A DNA stretch of 60,066 nt from NCBI GenBank assembly GCA_020849855.1, contig JADZFO010000026.1, positions 1 to 60,066 on the forward strand, given 5' to 3'. The notes below the pieces were generated by a model, which was given only the letters and a program-made list of their open reading frames with translations, did not search any database and was not told the origin of the DNA. The stretch is from a bacterium (lineage in GTDB: Bacteria > 4484-113 > JAFGCY01). Each line of letters begins with the position of its first letter. Position 1 is the stretch's first letter. Shown one piece after another: positions 10,437 to 19,889 of this stretch. The position numbers and the translations under genes are program-made.

Positions 10437-11054
10437 ATGTACAAGACCCTCTTTGCACTTGTCGCCGCAGCGCTGTGTACAACGCTGCTGGCTGGTCAGC
10501 CAGTTACCGCCCGGGCCGAGGATGCGCCCAGCGTCGCCCCTGCCGCGGCTTCCACCGCCGCCGCCCCTGAGCTGAGCCAGGAAGAGATCAGCCTCATCAT
10601 TTCCGGACTTGAGCAGGCTATAGCCGCTACGCCCGAGATGGGCCACACCGCCAGTGCTGATTCCCAGCACAGCTACTTCATTTCCAGGACTCTCGACACC
10701 GGCTTTGACGACACGGTGACCAAGCTGAAGGAAGCTCTGGCCGCCGAGAAGTTCGCGGTGCTCACCGAGATCGACCTGCAGGCCAAGTTCAAGGAAAAGC
10801 TGCAGGTTGATATCCCCCGCTACACCATCTTCGGCGCCTGCGGCGCGAAGTGGGCGCACGCCATCTGGGAGAAGGAATTCCACATCGGCGCGCTGATGCC
10901 CTGCAATGTGGTGGTGGCCGAACTGCCCGACGGCCGCACGGAGGTCTTCTTCAAGGATCCCTCGCAGCTGCCGATGGCCACCAACAACCCGGAGATCGCC
11001 GCGACCGCGCAGACCGTGCGCGAGAGCGTCGAGCGGGTCCTGGCCGCGCTCTAG
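10437..11054 (+). CDS. Exported DUF302-family protein
   Basis: A 205-residue protein with a Sec signal peptide (MYKTLFALVAAALCTTLL, cleavage near ARA). An Ala/Pro-rich linker precedes a DUF302 domain (about 80-205), recognisable from DTVTKLKEALAAEKFAVLTE, YTIFGACGAKWAHAIWEKE and IGALMPCNVVVAEL. DUF302 proteins are small alpha-beta proteins of uncertain role, often in the envelope or next to redox genes. The ATG at 10437 has GGAGGA 7 nt upstream, so this is a conventional led gene, divergent from queD. Two conserved Cys (FGAC, MPC) are kept. Confidence 0.88.
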   Translation: MYKTLFALVAAALCTTLLAGQPVTARAEDAPSVAPAAASTAAAPELSQEEISLIISGLEQAIAATPEMGHTASADSQHSYFISRTLDTGFDDTVTKLKEALAAEKFAVLTEIDLQAKFKEKLQVDIPRYTIFGACGAKWAHAIWEKEFHIGALMPCNVVVAELPDGRTEVFFKDPSQLPMATNNPEIAATAQTVRESVERVLAAL

Positions 11055-11215
11055 GCCTCAAACCCCAGATTCTGACGGGCCGCCAGCCGGGCTGAGCTTC
11101 GGCACGGCCGGCGGTATCCATGTAATTCTGTGCAACTGGTTCCCTTGGCCCGCGCGCCCGGTGTTAAAGTGCTGCTGGTATTACTCGGCGGCCCGCGCCG
11201 CCTGAGGAGCGGACC

Positions 11216-12790
11216 ATGCGCAATCTCGCATTTCTACTTTCCGCGCTGGCGTTGCTGCTGGCGCTTGTGAGCAGCTGCGGCGGCGGGGCCTCCATTGACG
11301 GCCCGGCGCAGGGCGGCGGCGATCTGAGCCCCGCGCTGTGGAACAGCTACAGCCACGGCAGCCTGGCCCCGGCGGGCGATTCCAGCCTGCCCGCCTTCCC
11401 GAGGGAGGACGGCAGCCGCGCGGCTTCAGCCAACGACAGCCACAGCGTGCTGGGCGCGGACTATATCCTGACCTGGCGCAGCATTGAGCAGGGCGATGCG
11501 CTGCTGATCAACAACGGCGATGTGCCACCCGGCGAGCCGCAGATCGGCTGGGCCGAGTACCAGATCGGCGGGTTGGCCGGCCTGCAGGCGCTTTCACTGA
11601 ACGTGCAGGCGCAGCCGCAGGGCCTGGACCAGAGCTACTTCGTGGCCCTGGCCAACTTCAGCACGATGTCCTGGCAGTGGTTTGGCCCCAGCAGCCTGCC
11701 CGAGATGCAGATCGACCTGAGCCAGGACAACGGCAGCTTCATCAGCAACCTGGGCAACCTTTACTTCGTGGTGCTCTGCGACGGCCAGAACACGGCGCTG
11801 CACACCCAGAGCACCGTGGTGACCGGCGAGGGCAATGGCGGCCTGCTGCCCGGCGCGCCCGTCGGGCTGAACGCCTCCAAGGGCGCCTTCCCGGACGGCG
11901 TGTCTCTGGTCTGGGGCCCCGGCGTGGGGGCCGACTTCTATGAGGTCCAGCGCCGGGATGTCTATGCCTTCCCCGGGCCGGATGGCCAGGGCGCCGTGGG
12001 CGAGTGGATGACCATCGGCGCGGCCCAGCTTACCGACTACTTCGACCCCAACCTGCCGCCGGGAGTGCCCTTTGACTACCGCGTGCGCTCGGTGAACCAG
12101 AACGGCCACAGCGCCTGGAGCAATATCGACCAGGGCTTCGCCTTCGGGCCGCCGCCGCCGGGCGAGGGCTATCCCCTGCAGGGCACGGTCTTTGGCTACA
12201 GCGACAACAGCAATGACCCCGGCGGCCAGGGCGTGATCCCGCTGGCCGGCGCGGTGCTGACCGTGGTCAGCGACGACGCCAATGTGGCCATGACGACAAT
12301 CACGGATGAGAACGGCTTTTACTTCGTCGAGCAGCTCATGCCGGGCAACTACACGGTGAGCTGCTACCTCGAGGGCTGGAACTTCAACCCGCCGCAGGTC
12401 TTCTTTGGCGTCGGGCCGAACATGCCCCCGGCCTGGGTCGACTTCTTTGGCGACCAGGGCAACGGCGGTGGCGGTGGCGGCGGCGGCGAGACCGGCATGG
12501 GCGTGCATGGCTATGTCTACGGCGTGGACCAGAACGGCGACCCGAACATCGGCATGACCCCGCTGGAGGGCGCGCTGCTGAACGTGACCGGCGCCGACGG
12601 GCAGCTGATCATGACCCTGAGCAGCGGACCCGACGGCTTCTACCAGTTCCAGCAGCTTCCGGCCGGCGCTTATCTGCTGAGCTGCGAGGCGGAGGGCTGG
12701 ATTGTGAACACGCCGCCCCTGCCGTTCCAGGTGGGCGATGTGGTGCCGGATATACGCTATGACTTCTTCGCCAGCCAGCTCCAGCAGTAA
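11216..12790 (+). CDS. Surface lipoprotein with fibronectin-III-like and two carboxypeptidase-regulatory-like domains
   Basis: A 524-residue lipoprotein: signal peptide with lipobox LVSSC followed by GGG. A long N-terminal region precedes a fibronectin-III-like module (about 215-315; VGLNASKGAFPDGVSLVWGP ... YEVQRRD ... FDYRVRSVNQNG). Two homologous carboxypeptidase-regulatory/SdrB-type modules follow: YPLQGTVFGYSDNSND ... LAGAVLTVVSDD ... GFYFVEQLMPGNYTVSC, then MGVHGYVYGVDQNGD ... LEGALLNVTGAD ... GFYQFQQLPAGAYLLSC. A poly-Gly linker (12,465-12,490) separates them. Such beta-sandwich tandems are spacers or adhesion modules. An AGGAG site precedes the ATG; a strong terminator follows. Confidence 0.85.
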   Translation: MRNLAFLLSALALLLALVSSCGGGASIDGPAQGGGDLSPALWNSYSHGSLAPAGDSSLPAFPREDGSRAASANDSHSVLGADYILTWRSIEQGDALLINNGDVPPGEPQIGWAEYQIGGLAGLQALSLNVQAQPQGLDQSYFVALANFSTMSWQWFGPSSLPEMQIDLSQDNGSFISNLGNLYFVVLCDGQNTALHTQSTVVTGEGNGGLLPGAPVGLNASKGAFPDGVSLVWGPGVGADFYEVQRRDVYAFPGPDGQGAVGEWMTIGAAQLTDYFDPNLPPGVPFDYRVRSVNQNGHSAWSNIDQGFAFGPPPPGEGYPLQGTVFGYSDNSNDPGGQGVIPLAGAVLTVVSDDANVAMTTITDENGFYFVEQLMPGNYTVSCYLEGWNFNPPQVFFGVGPNMPPAWVDFFGDQGNGGGGGGGGETGMGVHGYVYGVDQNGDPNIGMTPLEGALLNVTGADGQLIMTLSSGPDGFYQFQQLPAGAYLLSCEAEGWIVNTPPLPFQVGDVVPDIRYDFFASQLQQ

Positions 12791-12813
12791 TGCCGGGCTG
12801 GTGTTGAAAGGAC

Positions 12814-12843
12814 GGGGCCGCTGAACAGCGGCCCCTTTTTTTT
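12814..12843 (+). terminator. Rho-independent terminator
   Basis: A 10-bp arm GGGGCCGCTG (12814-12823) pairs with CAGCGGCCCC (12826-12835) around a very short loop, followed by eight T. It ends the preceding lipoprotein gene and separates it from the convergent sugar locus. Confidence 0.9.
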
Positions 12844-12890
12844 CATTTTGCTTACTGTGCGTTCGCCCCGCCTGTGTCCTGTCCGACGGT

Positions 12891-13628
12891 TTAGCCCGGC
12901 TGGCCGGCATGGGTCAGCACGGCGGCCTCGGCGCGCTTCAGGTCATCGGGCGTGCCGGTGTCATACCACCAGCCGCGCAGGGGCAGGGCCTTCACCGGGC
13001 AGCCCATGCGGATCAGCTCGCTGATGGCGTCGGTGATCTCGTACTCGCCGCGGGCGCTGGGCCCTATGTGGCTGATGGCCTCGTAGATCTTCGGCGTGAA
13101 GAAGTCGATTCCCACCACGGCCAGGTTGCTTTTGGGCTGCTGGGGCTTTTCCTCCAGCTCGGTGACGAAGTAGTCCTCGCCCAGCACCGCCACGCCGCAG
13201 GCCCGCGGATCGGGCATCTCGATGGTGTGGATCAGCGCGCAGTCGCCGTGCTCGGCCCGCAGGCGTTCCCACTCGGCAAGCGCGCCGTGGAGGGTCTCGG
13301 AAAAAATGTTGTCGCAAAAGAGCAGCACAAAGTCCTCGCCGGCGGTGAAGTCCTTCGCGCAGTTGACGGCGTGGGCCAGGCCCAGGGGCTGCTCCTGGCG
13401 GATGAAGGTGAAGCTGCAGCGCCCGCTGTAATCCGCGAGGCCCTCGCGCAGCTCCTGCTCGTTGCTGCTGACGACAAGGCCGATGTCGTTGATCTCGACC
13501 TGCTGCAGCTTCTCCAGCGGATAGCTGATCAGCGGACGCCCGGCCAGGGGCACCATGGCCTTCGAGCGGTCAGCGGTGAGCGCGCCAAGACGCGTGCCGC
13601 GGCCGGCGGCGAGGATCAGACCCTTCAT
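12891..13628 (-). CDS. Sugar-phosphate nucleotidyltransferase (NTP-transferase family)
   Basis: A 245-residue GT-A-fold enzyme joining a sugar-1-phosphate to a nucleotide. The signature is MKGLILAAGRGTRLGALTAD with SKAMVPLAGRPLI. A metal-binding Asp sits in FCDNIF, product-site ELEEKPQQPKSN and GIDFF follow, and WYDTGTPDDLKRAE is at the end. It looks most like the glucose-1-phosphate thymidylyl/uridylyltransferase group; the base cannot be chosen by eye. The ATG overlaps the galactokinase stop as ATGA, so the two are translationally coupled. The partnership suggests activation of galactose-1-phosphate or glucose-1-phosphate made by the upstream enzymes. Confidence 0.88.
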   Translation of the reverse strand: MKGLILAAGRGTRLGALTADRSKAMVPLAGRPLISYPLEKLQQVEINDIGLVVSSNEQELREGLADYSGRCSFTFIRQEQPLGLAHAVNCAKDFTAGEDFVLLFCDNIFSETLHGALAEWERLRAEHGDCALIHTIEMPDPRACGVAVLGEDYFVTELEEKPQQPKSNLAVVGIDFFTPKIYEAISHIGPSARGEYEITDAISELIRMGCPVKALPLRGWWYDTGTPDDLKRAEAAVLTHAGQPG

Positions 13629-15079
13629 GGCTGCAGTACCTTCACTTCAGCTAGATCGTCATTATCTGCCAGGAAGTTCAACACAGGCTGCCCCGGGGCA
13701 GTGAAGTCGCTGCCGGCGGGCCAGAGCAGGGCGCCTGCTGAAGGCTCGACTTCCAGCACGCGCAGCTCTTCCAGCAGGCCGTCCTCAACCAGGCTCTGCA
13801 GGCAGGCCAGATCGGCATCGGCGCTGAAGAGGGCCAGCACGCAGCCGCCAAAACCACCGCCATGGATGCGCGCCCCGCGGCTGCCCGGCAGGGCGGCCAG
13901 GGCCCTGACCAGGGCGTCGATGCGCGGGGTCGAGACTTCATAGTTCAGGCCCAGCGAGGCATGGCTGAGGCTGATGCCCAGGGTCAGCATCGGCAGGTCC
14001 GCGGCGAGCAGGTCCGCGGCGAAGGTCTCGGTGCGGGTCTGCTCGGTGATGACATGGCTGAAGCGCGCCTGCAGCGGCGCCGGCAGGGCCGCCGAGCGGC
14101 GCAGCAGCTCATGGGCTGGCAGCTCGCGCCAGTGCGGGGCCTCGGGCGCGTTTGTGGCGTCTGCCTCAGTCTCAGCCTCAGGGGAAGGGCCCAGCTCAGG
14201 CTCGATCATTGAGGCGGCGAAACTGATGGCCTCATGCTCGTCCTCAGCCACTGCCGCCTGGCCGTGGGGCTCAAGCAGGGTCAGGCGCGCCCGGGCCTGC
14301 CTGACGCGCTCGGCGCTGCGGGCGCGGCTGAGCTCCAGCAGGCTGGCCGCATCGCCCATGCTGAGCCCGGCGAGCTGCATCGCGCGCTCCAGCTCCGCGC
14401 GGCGCTCGTTATAACCCGAGGCGCCCAGCTCACGCTTCTCGCCGGAATCGATGAGCAGGATGCGCAGCTGGCCGCCTGGGAAGGGCCGGTAGCTGTAGTC
14501 CAGGCTGCGGCAGTCCAGCAGCAGGACCTCGCCGGGGCGGCCGCAGAGCGAGGCGTACTGGTCCAGCAGGCCGCAGCGGGTGCCAAGGGCCTTCTGCTCT
14601 GCAAGCTGGCAGGCGCGGGCCAGGGCGGCTGGGCCGGGGGGACGCCAGGCCTCGGCCGCGCCGCCGGGCTGCTGCTCGCAGGCCAGCATGGCACCGGCCA
14701 GGGCCAGCTCATAGGCCGCCGAGGAGGACAGGCCCATGCCGGCCGGCAGGTCGCTGACTACCATGATGTCGTATGGTCTATGCAGACCTATATTCTCCTG
14801 CAGATGGTAAGCGAGGCGCAGGAAGCGCTCGCCGCCGTCGGCCGCGCAGACATGCCAGAGGCTGGGGTAGTCGGCGGACTGCAGGCGGCTGAGCCTGGCT
14901 GTGCCGGGGGCGATGGCGACGGTGACGCCATACTGCAGCGCGAAGGGCAGGCACTGGCCGCCGGCGTAGTCGATGTGCTCGCCGATCAGGTTGGCCCGGC
15001 CGGGGGCGCAGGCGCAGGCACTCGCCGGGCGGCCGTAATGCTCCTCAAAGGCCTGCGCGGCTTGCTGCGGGCTGATCAC
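13625..15079 (-). CDS. galK: Galactokinase (GHMP family)
   Basis: Phosphorylates galactose at C1. Motif I is GRANLIGEHIDYAGG (residues about 27-41), the ATP loop is PAGMGLSSSAAYELA, and motif III is RIHGGGFGGCVLAL. The catalytic Asp is in GLLDQYASL. The length is 484, about 90 more than typical, owing to an acidic insertion (EPELGPSPEAETEADATNAP) in the middle and a C-terminal extension. The GTG start overlaps the stop of the large glycosidase-like gene as GTGA, and its own stop overlaps the next start as ATGA. The three genes therefore form a tightly coupled operon. The frame is open further upstream but is antisense-like there. Confidence 0.93.
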   Translation of the reverse strand: MISPQQAAQAFEEHYGRPASACACAPGRANLIGEHIDYAGGQCLPFALQYGVTVAIAPGTARLSRLQSADYPSLWHVCAADGGERFLRLAYHLQENIGLHRPYDIMVVSDLPAGMGLSSSAAYELALAGAMLACEQQPGGAAEAWRPPGPAALARACQLAEQKALGTRCGLLDQYASLCGRPGEVLLLDCRSLDYSYRPFPGGQLRILLIDSGEKRELGASGYNERRAELERAMQLAGLSMGDAASLLELSRARSAERVRQARARLTLLEPHGQAAVAEDEHEAISFAASMIEPELGPSPEAETEADATNAPEAPHWRELPAHELLRRSAALPAPLQARFSHVITEQTRTETFAADLLAADLPMLTLGISLSHASLGLNYEVSTPRIDALVRALAALPGSRGARIHGGGFGGCVLALFSADADLACLQSLVEDGLLEELRVLEVEPSAGALLWPAGSDFTAPGQPVLNFLADNDDLAEVKVLQP

Positions 15080-18000
15080 CGAGCGAAGTATAACAAGGCA
15101 CAGTCCCAGAAGTTCCAGCTGACACCGCCATTCGCGGCGCGCCAGTCGGTGAGCCACATGGCCTCGGAGAGTGCCGGCTGCTGCGGGCCGCTGCTGTCGA
15201 AGTCGGAGATGAACACGCCAAAACCGCAGCAGAGACCGGGCCGGGGCTCGAGGAAGGGCAGGCTGCTGAGCGGCAGGGCCAGCTCGAAGTCGTAGCCGCG
15301 CCCGTCCGCATGCAGGCGGACCTGGCAGCGCGCGCCGGGGACTTCGCCGTAAAAGCCCTTGTAGTCCTCTGACCACTTCATGCTGGCCAGGGGCGCGGCG
15401 CTGCCGCCGATGCGCTGCACCAGAGGCCGCGCGGCGGCAAGGGCTGCCGGCAGTGCGGCGCCGGAGGTGCTGATGCCGCCCTCGCACTCTGAAGGATCCG
15501 TGCAGAAGGGCGCGAGGGCGATCCAGTAGTCGTCGGCCTGCCAGAGGTTCTTGTCGACAGGGCCACTGGGATAGACGGCCTTTGTGCTGTCCAGGCGGGC
15601 GTCGAAGACGAAGTTGATCCGCTCGCTCTGCCACAGGCCGCCGGGCAGAAGCTGGTCGTCAAGCATGGTGCCGGCGATGTAGAGATAGCGCTCGTCATAG
15701 CCGAAGTTCAGGCTCAGGCCGGCGTCGCCGCAGCCGGGGCTGAAGCTGCCGCTGAGGATATGCGCGTCCGCGGGCAGCAGGCCGAGGCTGGGGTAGGGCG
15801 GCCACTCGGAGGGCTGGCGGCCGTCCCAGGGCCTGAGCACGCCGTCGAGCTGCGGGCTCATGAAGCGGGCGGCGGGCAGCTCGGGCATGGAGAGCTCGCG
15901 GCCGCTCAGCCAGGCGCCGATGCTCTGCACGGGCGAGATGCTGTGCTGGCTGGCGCTGGCGCCGGCCGGGCTGCCGGGGGCCGGGGCGTAGCTGAGCTTG
16001 ACGCTGCCGGGGGCCAGCAGCAGGGCTTCCCAGTTGTCGCGCTGCAGCGGCAGGTACAGCTCCCGGCCGGGCTCCAGGCGCAGGCTGCTTTCGAAGGCCG
16101 CGGCGGGTGGAAGCTGGCCGGCGCTGGCCAGCAGCTTCTGCACTGTGTTGTAGTCGCTGGCGAGTTTCAGATCGCAGGTGTAAGTGCCCGGCGGACCATC
16201 GATGCGCAGCATTAGCCCGGGCTCGAAGCGCGCCTCCGGGCCGAAGCTGTTGCTGCGGTTCGGGCGCAGCTCAGCTTGCAGTTCCCAGGCCGGGCGCAGG
16301 TCGGCCTCCTGCAGCACAACTCCGCCGGCTGCCTTGTAGTCCGCCATGAGCTGCAGCATCTCGGGCGACTCCCAGAAGGCGGCGGTCTTGAAGGTCCGCC
16401 GGTCGGAGAGCTTCACGTCGCGGTCAAGGTAGAAGAAAGGCACGAGGTAGTCCACATCGCCCTCTTCCCACAGCAGCGCATGCCGCAGGTCGTCAACTGT
16501 GATCGGCAGGCCGATGTCCCAGGCCGTGATGTTCTCAGGGGCGACGGTCGCCAGTCTGTAGTCCGAAGCGATGACATCCTTGTAGTGGTTGTCGCGGGTC
16601 AGGACGAGGAGCTCTGTGGAGCGGGGGCAATCAAACTGCCTGCCGCTTGAGATGTCAGAAGCGCCATCGGGGCGCCCATCGGGATCAGGCCTGTGCTTCA
16701 GATACCTTGAGATGGCGAAGTAGTTCACTCCACTTTCCCATGGTCTTATGCGATTGATGCGGCCATAGATTGTCACCGGGCTTCGATGCGCTACTTCACT
16801 AGTGTATGGGCCAAACAAGGGCAGTTCTCCTTTGAACTCGGGCAAGCGGTACGATCCATAGCTATCTCCAAGCCAGGAGGCGTTGTAGGACTCAATATCT
16901 TTGGAAAGCTGTGGTTCCGCGGGTGCTGTCAGCTGCAGGCGGCTCACACGGGTAGGTTGGCCATAGACTTCGCACCACGAAGCATCAGGATCTGCCATCT
17001 CCATGATTGAGAGAAGCTCTTCCTCTGAGTAGCGTCCGTAGCCTGCTCTTCCAAGTGCACAAAGCCAGCCTGCTGGTGCGTGACCAGTAACAAAGTTGCT
17101 TTCAGGCGTTGTCCCAGTCATGCCAGCCCAGTCGTAACTGGTCCAGAGCAGGGCATAGACAGAGTCAGGATCCGCTCCAGTTTGATAGTCGAAGGCAAAG
17201 GGAGCCAATCGGATGTTGGAGAAGAAGCCCTGGAAGAGCTGGTTTGTTGTCGGGCTTCTTGCGGGCCCGAGGAATTCAGCAAGGATCGAGGTCATCGTCC
17301 CGGCAAGTAAGTGGGCAGCCTCCTCTTCGTACGCCTGACCCATCTCCCCCGCCATCTCAGCCAGGGCCTTCGCCGCCTCGCGGTGCAGCATCGTGTTGTC
17401 ACGGTTGAAGAAGTCCGTGGGGATATAGCCGTTGGGGTAGCCCAGGGGCTTGCCGGAGCCGGGCTCTGCGCCGTCTTCTGTGGTGTCGTTGTCGAAGGTG
17501 GAGTACAGCGCGCCGTGGGCATAGGTCTCGTCGCCGTGGAATTTGACGCCGTAAGTCGGGTCGAAGGCCATGCCGAAGAGGTTGCGCTTCAGGTAGGGCC
17601 AGGCCTCGGCGACAAAGCCGTCGTCGGGCAGTCCCGCATCCCGCCGCGCCTTCCAGTACCAGTAGTGCTGCAGCACGATCAGGCTCGGCACCTCGGCGTG
17701 TTCAACGGCGACAGCGTCCCATGTGGGTGTAGGGCCCGCAGAAATGCGGGCCATCTCCACGGGCCGCTTTTCAGCGGTCCCTACGGGCTCCTGCACAGCA
17801 CTCACATCTACGTCCAGCGGGAATGACATGCGGCAGGCGCCGAGCTTCCAGCTCGCCTTGCGGTGATAAGTCAGCATCCGCCGCACCTCATCGAAGCGGC
17901 CGTTCTCGAGGTAGCACAGCAGCGGGCCGGTCGTGTCCCGGACCCAGTAGCCGTGGTAGCTGACCATCGGCGCCACGCCACCGCTGGCCGCGTCGCGCTG

Positions 18001-18960
18001 GGTCTCGATGATCACCGGCACCTGCAGCATCAGGTCGTCCAGCTTCTGGTTGCCGGTGTCGAAGCGCCGGGTCTGCGCGGACCAGGATTGCCAGTGGGAA
18101 TAAGCCACTTGTGGTGCAGTCTCATCATCAACAGGCGGGTCAGTTCGGCTGGCCTCGCCATCCCGCCAGAAGTCCAGGGCAACTCTCGAGTGGAGGCAGG
18201 GTCGACCATTGAACTCCTCAGGGACACAGCTAATAAAGTAGCTTCCATCAGTTTGACTAGCCTGCCATCCGCCGCAAAGGCAATCGTGAATCACCAGTCG
18301 CTTCCCTGGTATCCACCAGTCGCCATTCGGTTGCAGGTCTGGCTTGTAAGCCGGGGTGAAGCGAATGCAGAGCGAGTCCAGCTCTGCGGGCGGTCCAAAG
18401 ACGTACGTGTCACGGATTAGGTACGGGTAGTCAGGCAGTGCATAGCTCATGCTATACAAAGCCCAATCACCTCCACGCTGGATGGTCCGCACCATTGCTG
18501 CGCCGCGTAAAACCTGGATGGATTGCTGGTTCCAGTTTGCAATGATGGGGCTGGCATGTTCTGCGTCGGGAAGGGTCATATAGTCAACTTGCAACATCGG
18601 CATGTGCCAAAGGCTAAGGGTCACATCCGGCCACTCGCCCTCGGCCCACCACTCTGTCTCGCCGCCGGGCGTATGGGTCTGGTAGCCCGGGCCGGTGATG
18701 CCGCGCAGGGTGTTGAAGTCTTCGCTGACGCCAAGGTGCGCGAAGCAAATACCGTTGCCGACGGGGTAGCAGCCATGGCGACCCTGGTAGGGATAGGCTG
18801 CATCGACGAGGCCCCAGGAGGAGTACTGATCCTCGCGGAAACCGAAGGGGTCCAGCGCGGCGGGGTCGGTGGCGGAGCTCGCCGGGCTGGAGTCAGCGGC
18901 GGCGATGGACGGCAATGCGAGCAGCGAGAAGATCGTGACTAGCGACAAGAGGTGACGCAT
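15076..18960 (-). CDS. Large exported glycosidase-like protein with C-terminal CBM9-like domain
   Basis: A 1294-residue secreted protein (signal peptide MRHLLSLVTIFSLLALPSIAAA). Residues about 60-900 resemble an (alpha/alpha)6 six-hairpin glycosidase with an N-terminal beta-sandwich: aromatic-rich helices, GYWVRDTTGPLLCYLENGRF and LQHYWYWKARRDAG. I cannot assign a GH family. The last 160 residues match a family 9 carbohydrate-binding/DOMON sandwich (NFGYDERYLYIAGTMLDDQ, INFVFDARLDS, YDFELALPLSSLPFL). A two-palindrome element (17729-17784) is inserted in frame and encodes AEKRPVEMARISAGP. Stretches 16,680-17,300 and 18,090-18,560 are visibly poorer in GC than the rest. A CATAAT box lies 8 nt before the ATG. 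It heads the galK operon, so it probably releases sugars from a polymer. Confidence 0.7.
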   Translation of the reverse strand: MRHLLSLVTIFSLLALPSIAAADSSPASSATDPAALDPFGFREDQYSSWGLVDAAYPYQGRHGCYPVGNGICFAHLGVSEDFNTLRGITGPGYQTHTPGGETEWWAEGEWPDVTLSLWHMPMLQVDYMTLPDAEHASPIIANWNQQSIQVLRGAAMVRTIQRGGDWALYSMSYALPDYPYLIRDTYVFGPPAELDSLCIRFTPAYKPDLQPNGDWWIPGKRLVIHDCLCGGWQASQTDGSYFISCVPEEFNGRPCLHSRVALDFWRDGEASRTDPPVDDETAPQVAYSHWQSWSAQTRRFDTGNQKLDDLMLQVPVIIETQRDAASGGVAPMVSYHGYWVRDTTGPLLCYLENGRFDEVRRMLTYHRKASWKLGACRMSFPLDVDVSAVQEPVGTAEKRPVEMARISAGPTPTWDAVAVEHAEVPSLIVLQHYWYWKARRDAGLPDDGFVAEAWPYLKRNLFGMAFDPTYGVKFHGDETYAHGALYSTFDNDTTEDGAEPGSGKPLGYPNGYIPTDFFNRDNTMLHREAAKALAEMAGEMGQAYEEEAAHLLAGTMTSILAEFLGPARSPTTNQLFQGFFSNIRLAPFAFDYQTGADPDSVYALLWTSYDWAGMTGTTPESNFVTGHAPAGWLCALGRAGYGRYSEEELLSIMEMADPDASWCEVYGQPTRVSRLQLTAPAEPQLSKDIESYNASWLGDSYGSYRLPEFKGELPLFGPYTSEVAHRSPVTIYGRINRIRPWESGVNYFAISRYLKHRPDPDGRPDGASDISSGRQFDCPRSTELLVLTRDNHYKDVIASDYRLATVAPENITAWDIGLPITVDDLRHALLWEEGDVDYLVPFFYLDRDVKLSDRRTFKTAAFWESPEMLQLMADYKAAGGVVLQEADLRPAWELQAELRPNRSNSFGPEARFEPGLMLRIDGPPGTYTCDLKLASDYNTVQKLLASAGQLPPAAAFESSLRLEPGRELYLPLQRDNWEALLLAPGSVKLSYAPAPGSPAGASASQHSISPVQSIGAWLSGRELSMPELPAARFMSPQLDGVLRPWDGRQPSEWPPYPSLGLLPADAHILSGSFSPGCGDAGLSLNFGYDERYLYIAGTMLDDQLLPGGLWQSERINFVFDARLDSTKAVYPSGPVDKNLWQADDYWIALAPFCTDPSECEGGISTSGAALPAALAAARPLVQRIGGSAAPLASMKWSEDYKGFYGEVPGARCQVRLHADGRGYDFELALPLSSLPFLEPRPGLCCGFGVFISDFDSSGPQQPALSEAMWLTDWRAANGGVSWNFWDCALLYFAR
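17729..17784. repeat. Two-hairpin class A element inside the glycosidase-like gene
   Basis: The ends are GTAGGG and CCCTAC. Between them lie two hairpins: GGCCCGC-AGAAAT-GCGGGCC and GGGCCGCT-TTTC-AGCGGTCC. A near-identical unit occurs at 21557-21611 inside another gene, in the same orientation and reading frame relative to its host. Confidence 0.85.
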
Positions 18961-19025
18961 GGCTGTGAATTATGGCACTGCGACGCAGGAGATGACCGGC
19001 GCGCAGCGGTATGTCTGCCTCTCAA

Positions 19026-19097
19026 TCGTAGGGGCGCACGGATGTGCGCCCATCCCAGGCCTCCCGCATATTAGGAGCGCACGGCTGCGCCCAAGCA
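19026..19097. repeat. Class A palindromes upstream of RAYT 2
   Basis: GTAGGGGCGCACGGATGTGCGCCC (inner stem GCGCAC-GGAT-GTGCGC, about 19029-19051) is followed by a decayed copy, TAGGAGCGCACGGCTGCGCCC (about 19072-19093). They flank the transposase on its 5' side; a matching array lies on the 3' side. Confidence 0.8.
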
Positions 19098-19137
19098 CGT
19101 TCTTGCGCATGGCACTGCATGGCGCTAGACTCAGCGC

Positions 19138-19719
19138 ATGGCTGACTTTCATCATCGTCGTTCGGTCAGGCTTAGCTATTGGGACTACAGCCGCCCGGGC
19201 TATTACTTCCTTACGATCTGCTGCCATCAGCGCCAGTGTTTGTTTGGTCGCATTGTTGATGGCGAGATGCAGCTCAGCGAGTATGGGCGCGTGGCTAAGG
19301 AAGAATTGCTGAAGTCAGTGGAAATCCGCCGGGAGCTATCCTTCGACTCGTTAGTGATCATGCCCAACCACATACACATCGTGGTGGTCATTAATCGAAG
19401 GGATGACGGCACTTTGGGCTACAGGAGAGAGGCGCTGACCCGCGAGAGACACTCTGTCAGCAGCTTCATCGCATCGCTTAAGTCAGTCGTGACGGCAAGG
19501 ATCAACACCATGCGCAGTACACCCGGCGTTCCAGTGTGGCAGAGGGGCTTTCACGACCACATTGTGCGCAGTGAGGCTTCACTGCTGGCGATACGCCAGT
19601 ACATACTGGACAACCCACGCCAGTGGGAACTCGACCGGCTGCACCCTGATGCTCCACCGGACGTGAGGGAAGAGATTGACCGCATCATTGAGCTGGACGC
19701 TCTGACTCCGCTGCTTTAG
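19138..19719 (+). CDS. REP-associated tyrosine transposase (RAYT) 2
   Basis: A 193-residue HUH/Y1 protein: VIMPNHIHIVVV gives His78 and His80, and Tyr155 in RQYILDNPRQW is the nucleophile. FHDHIVRSE precedes it, as in RAYT 1 and 3. The N-terminal SYWDYSRPGYYFLTICCHQR is typical of the family. The ATG lies 6 nt after TAGACT (19126-19131), so the gene is probably leaderless. Both flanks carry palindromes with the GCGCAC..GTGCGC inner stem: two upstream and four in tandem downstream. This supports that stem as the cognate REP. It splits the sugar locus and is on the opposite strand. Confidence 0.92.
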   Translation: MADFHHRRSVRLSYWDYSRPGYYFLTICCHQRQCLFGRIVDGEMQLSEYGRVAKEELLKSVEIRRELSFDSLVIMPNHIHIVVVINRRDDGTLGYRREALTRERHSVSSFIASLKSVVTARINTMRSTPGVPVWQRGFHDHIVRSEASLLAIRQYILDNPRQWELDRLHPDAPPDVREEIDRIIELDALTPLL

Positions 19720-19744
19720 CGCATTTACCAGGAGGCCGAAAGCA

Positions 19745-19863
19745 GATGCGCGCAGCCGTGCGCCCCTACAGGCACCTGGGCGCACATCCGTGCGCCCCTA
19801 CGGGACACTGGGCGCAGCCGTGCGCCCCTACGGGACACTGGGCGTAGCCGTGCGCCCCTACCG
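19745..19863. repeat. Tandem array of four class A palindromes downstream of RAYT 2
   Basis: Four copies end in GTGCGCCCCTAC. Inner sequences are GCGCGCAGCCGTGCGC, GCGCACATCCGTGCGC, GCGCAGCCGTGCGC and GCGTAGCCGTGCGC. The last copies repeat at about 30 bp with a constant GGGACACTG spacer. The array matches the palindromes on the other side of the transposase. Confidence 0.85.
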
Positions 19864-19889
19864 GTCCTGTACTCCCTTTGCCTTAAGGG

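Noticed and set aside
10350..10883. N-terminal extension of QueD
   Set aside because: The extended frame is antisense to the DUF302 gene; the promoter and family length place the start at 10349.
13625..15634. 669-residue galactokinase fusion
   Set aside because: The part upstream of 15079 is a shadow of the glycosidase-like gene; GTGA overlap and family alignment fix the start.
19745..19863. Second CRISPR-like tandem array
   Set aside because: Same reason: about 30-bp palindromic units with constant linkers, beside a RAYT gene.
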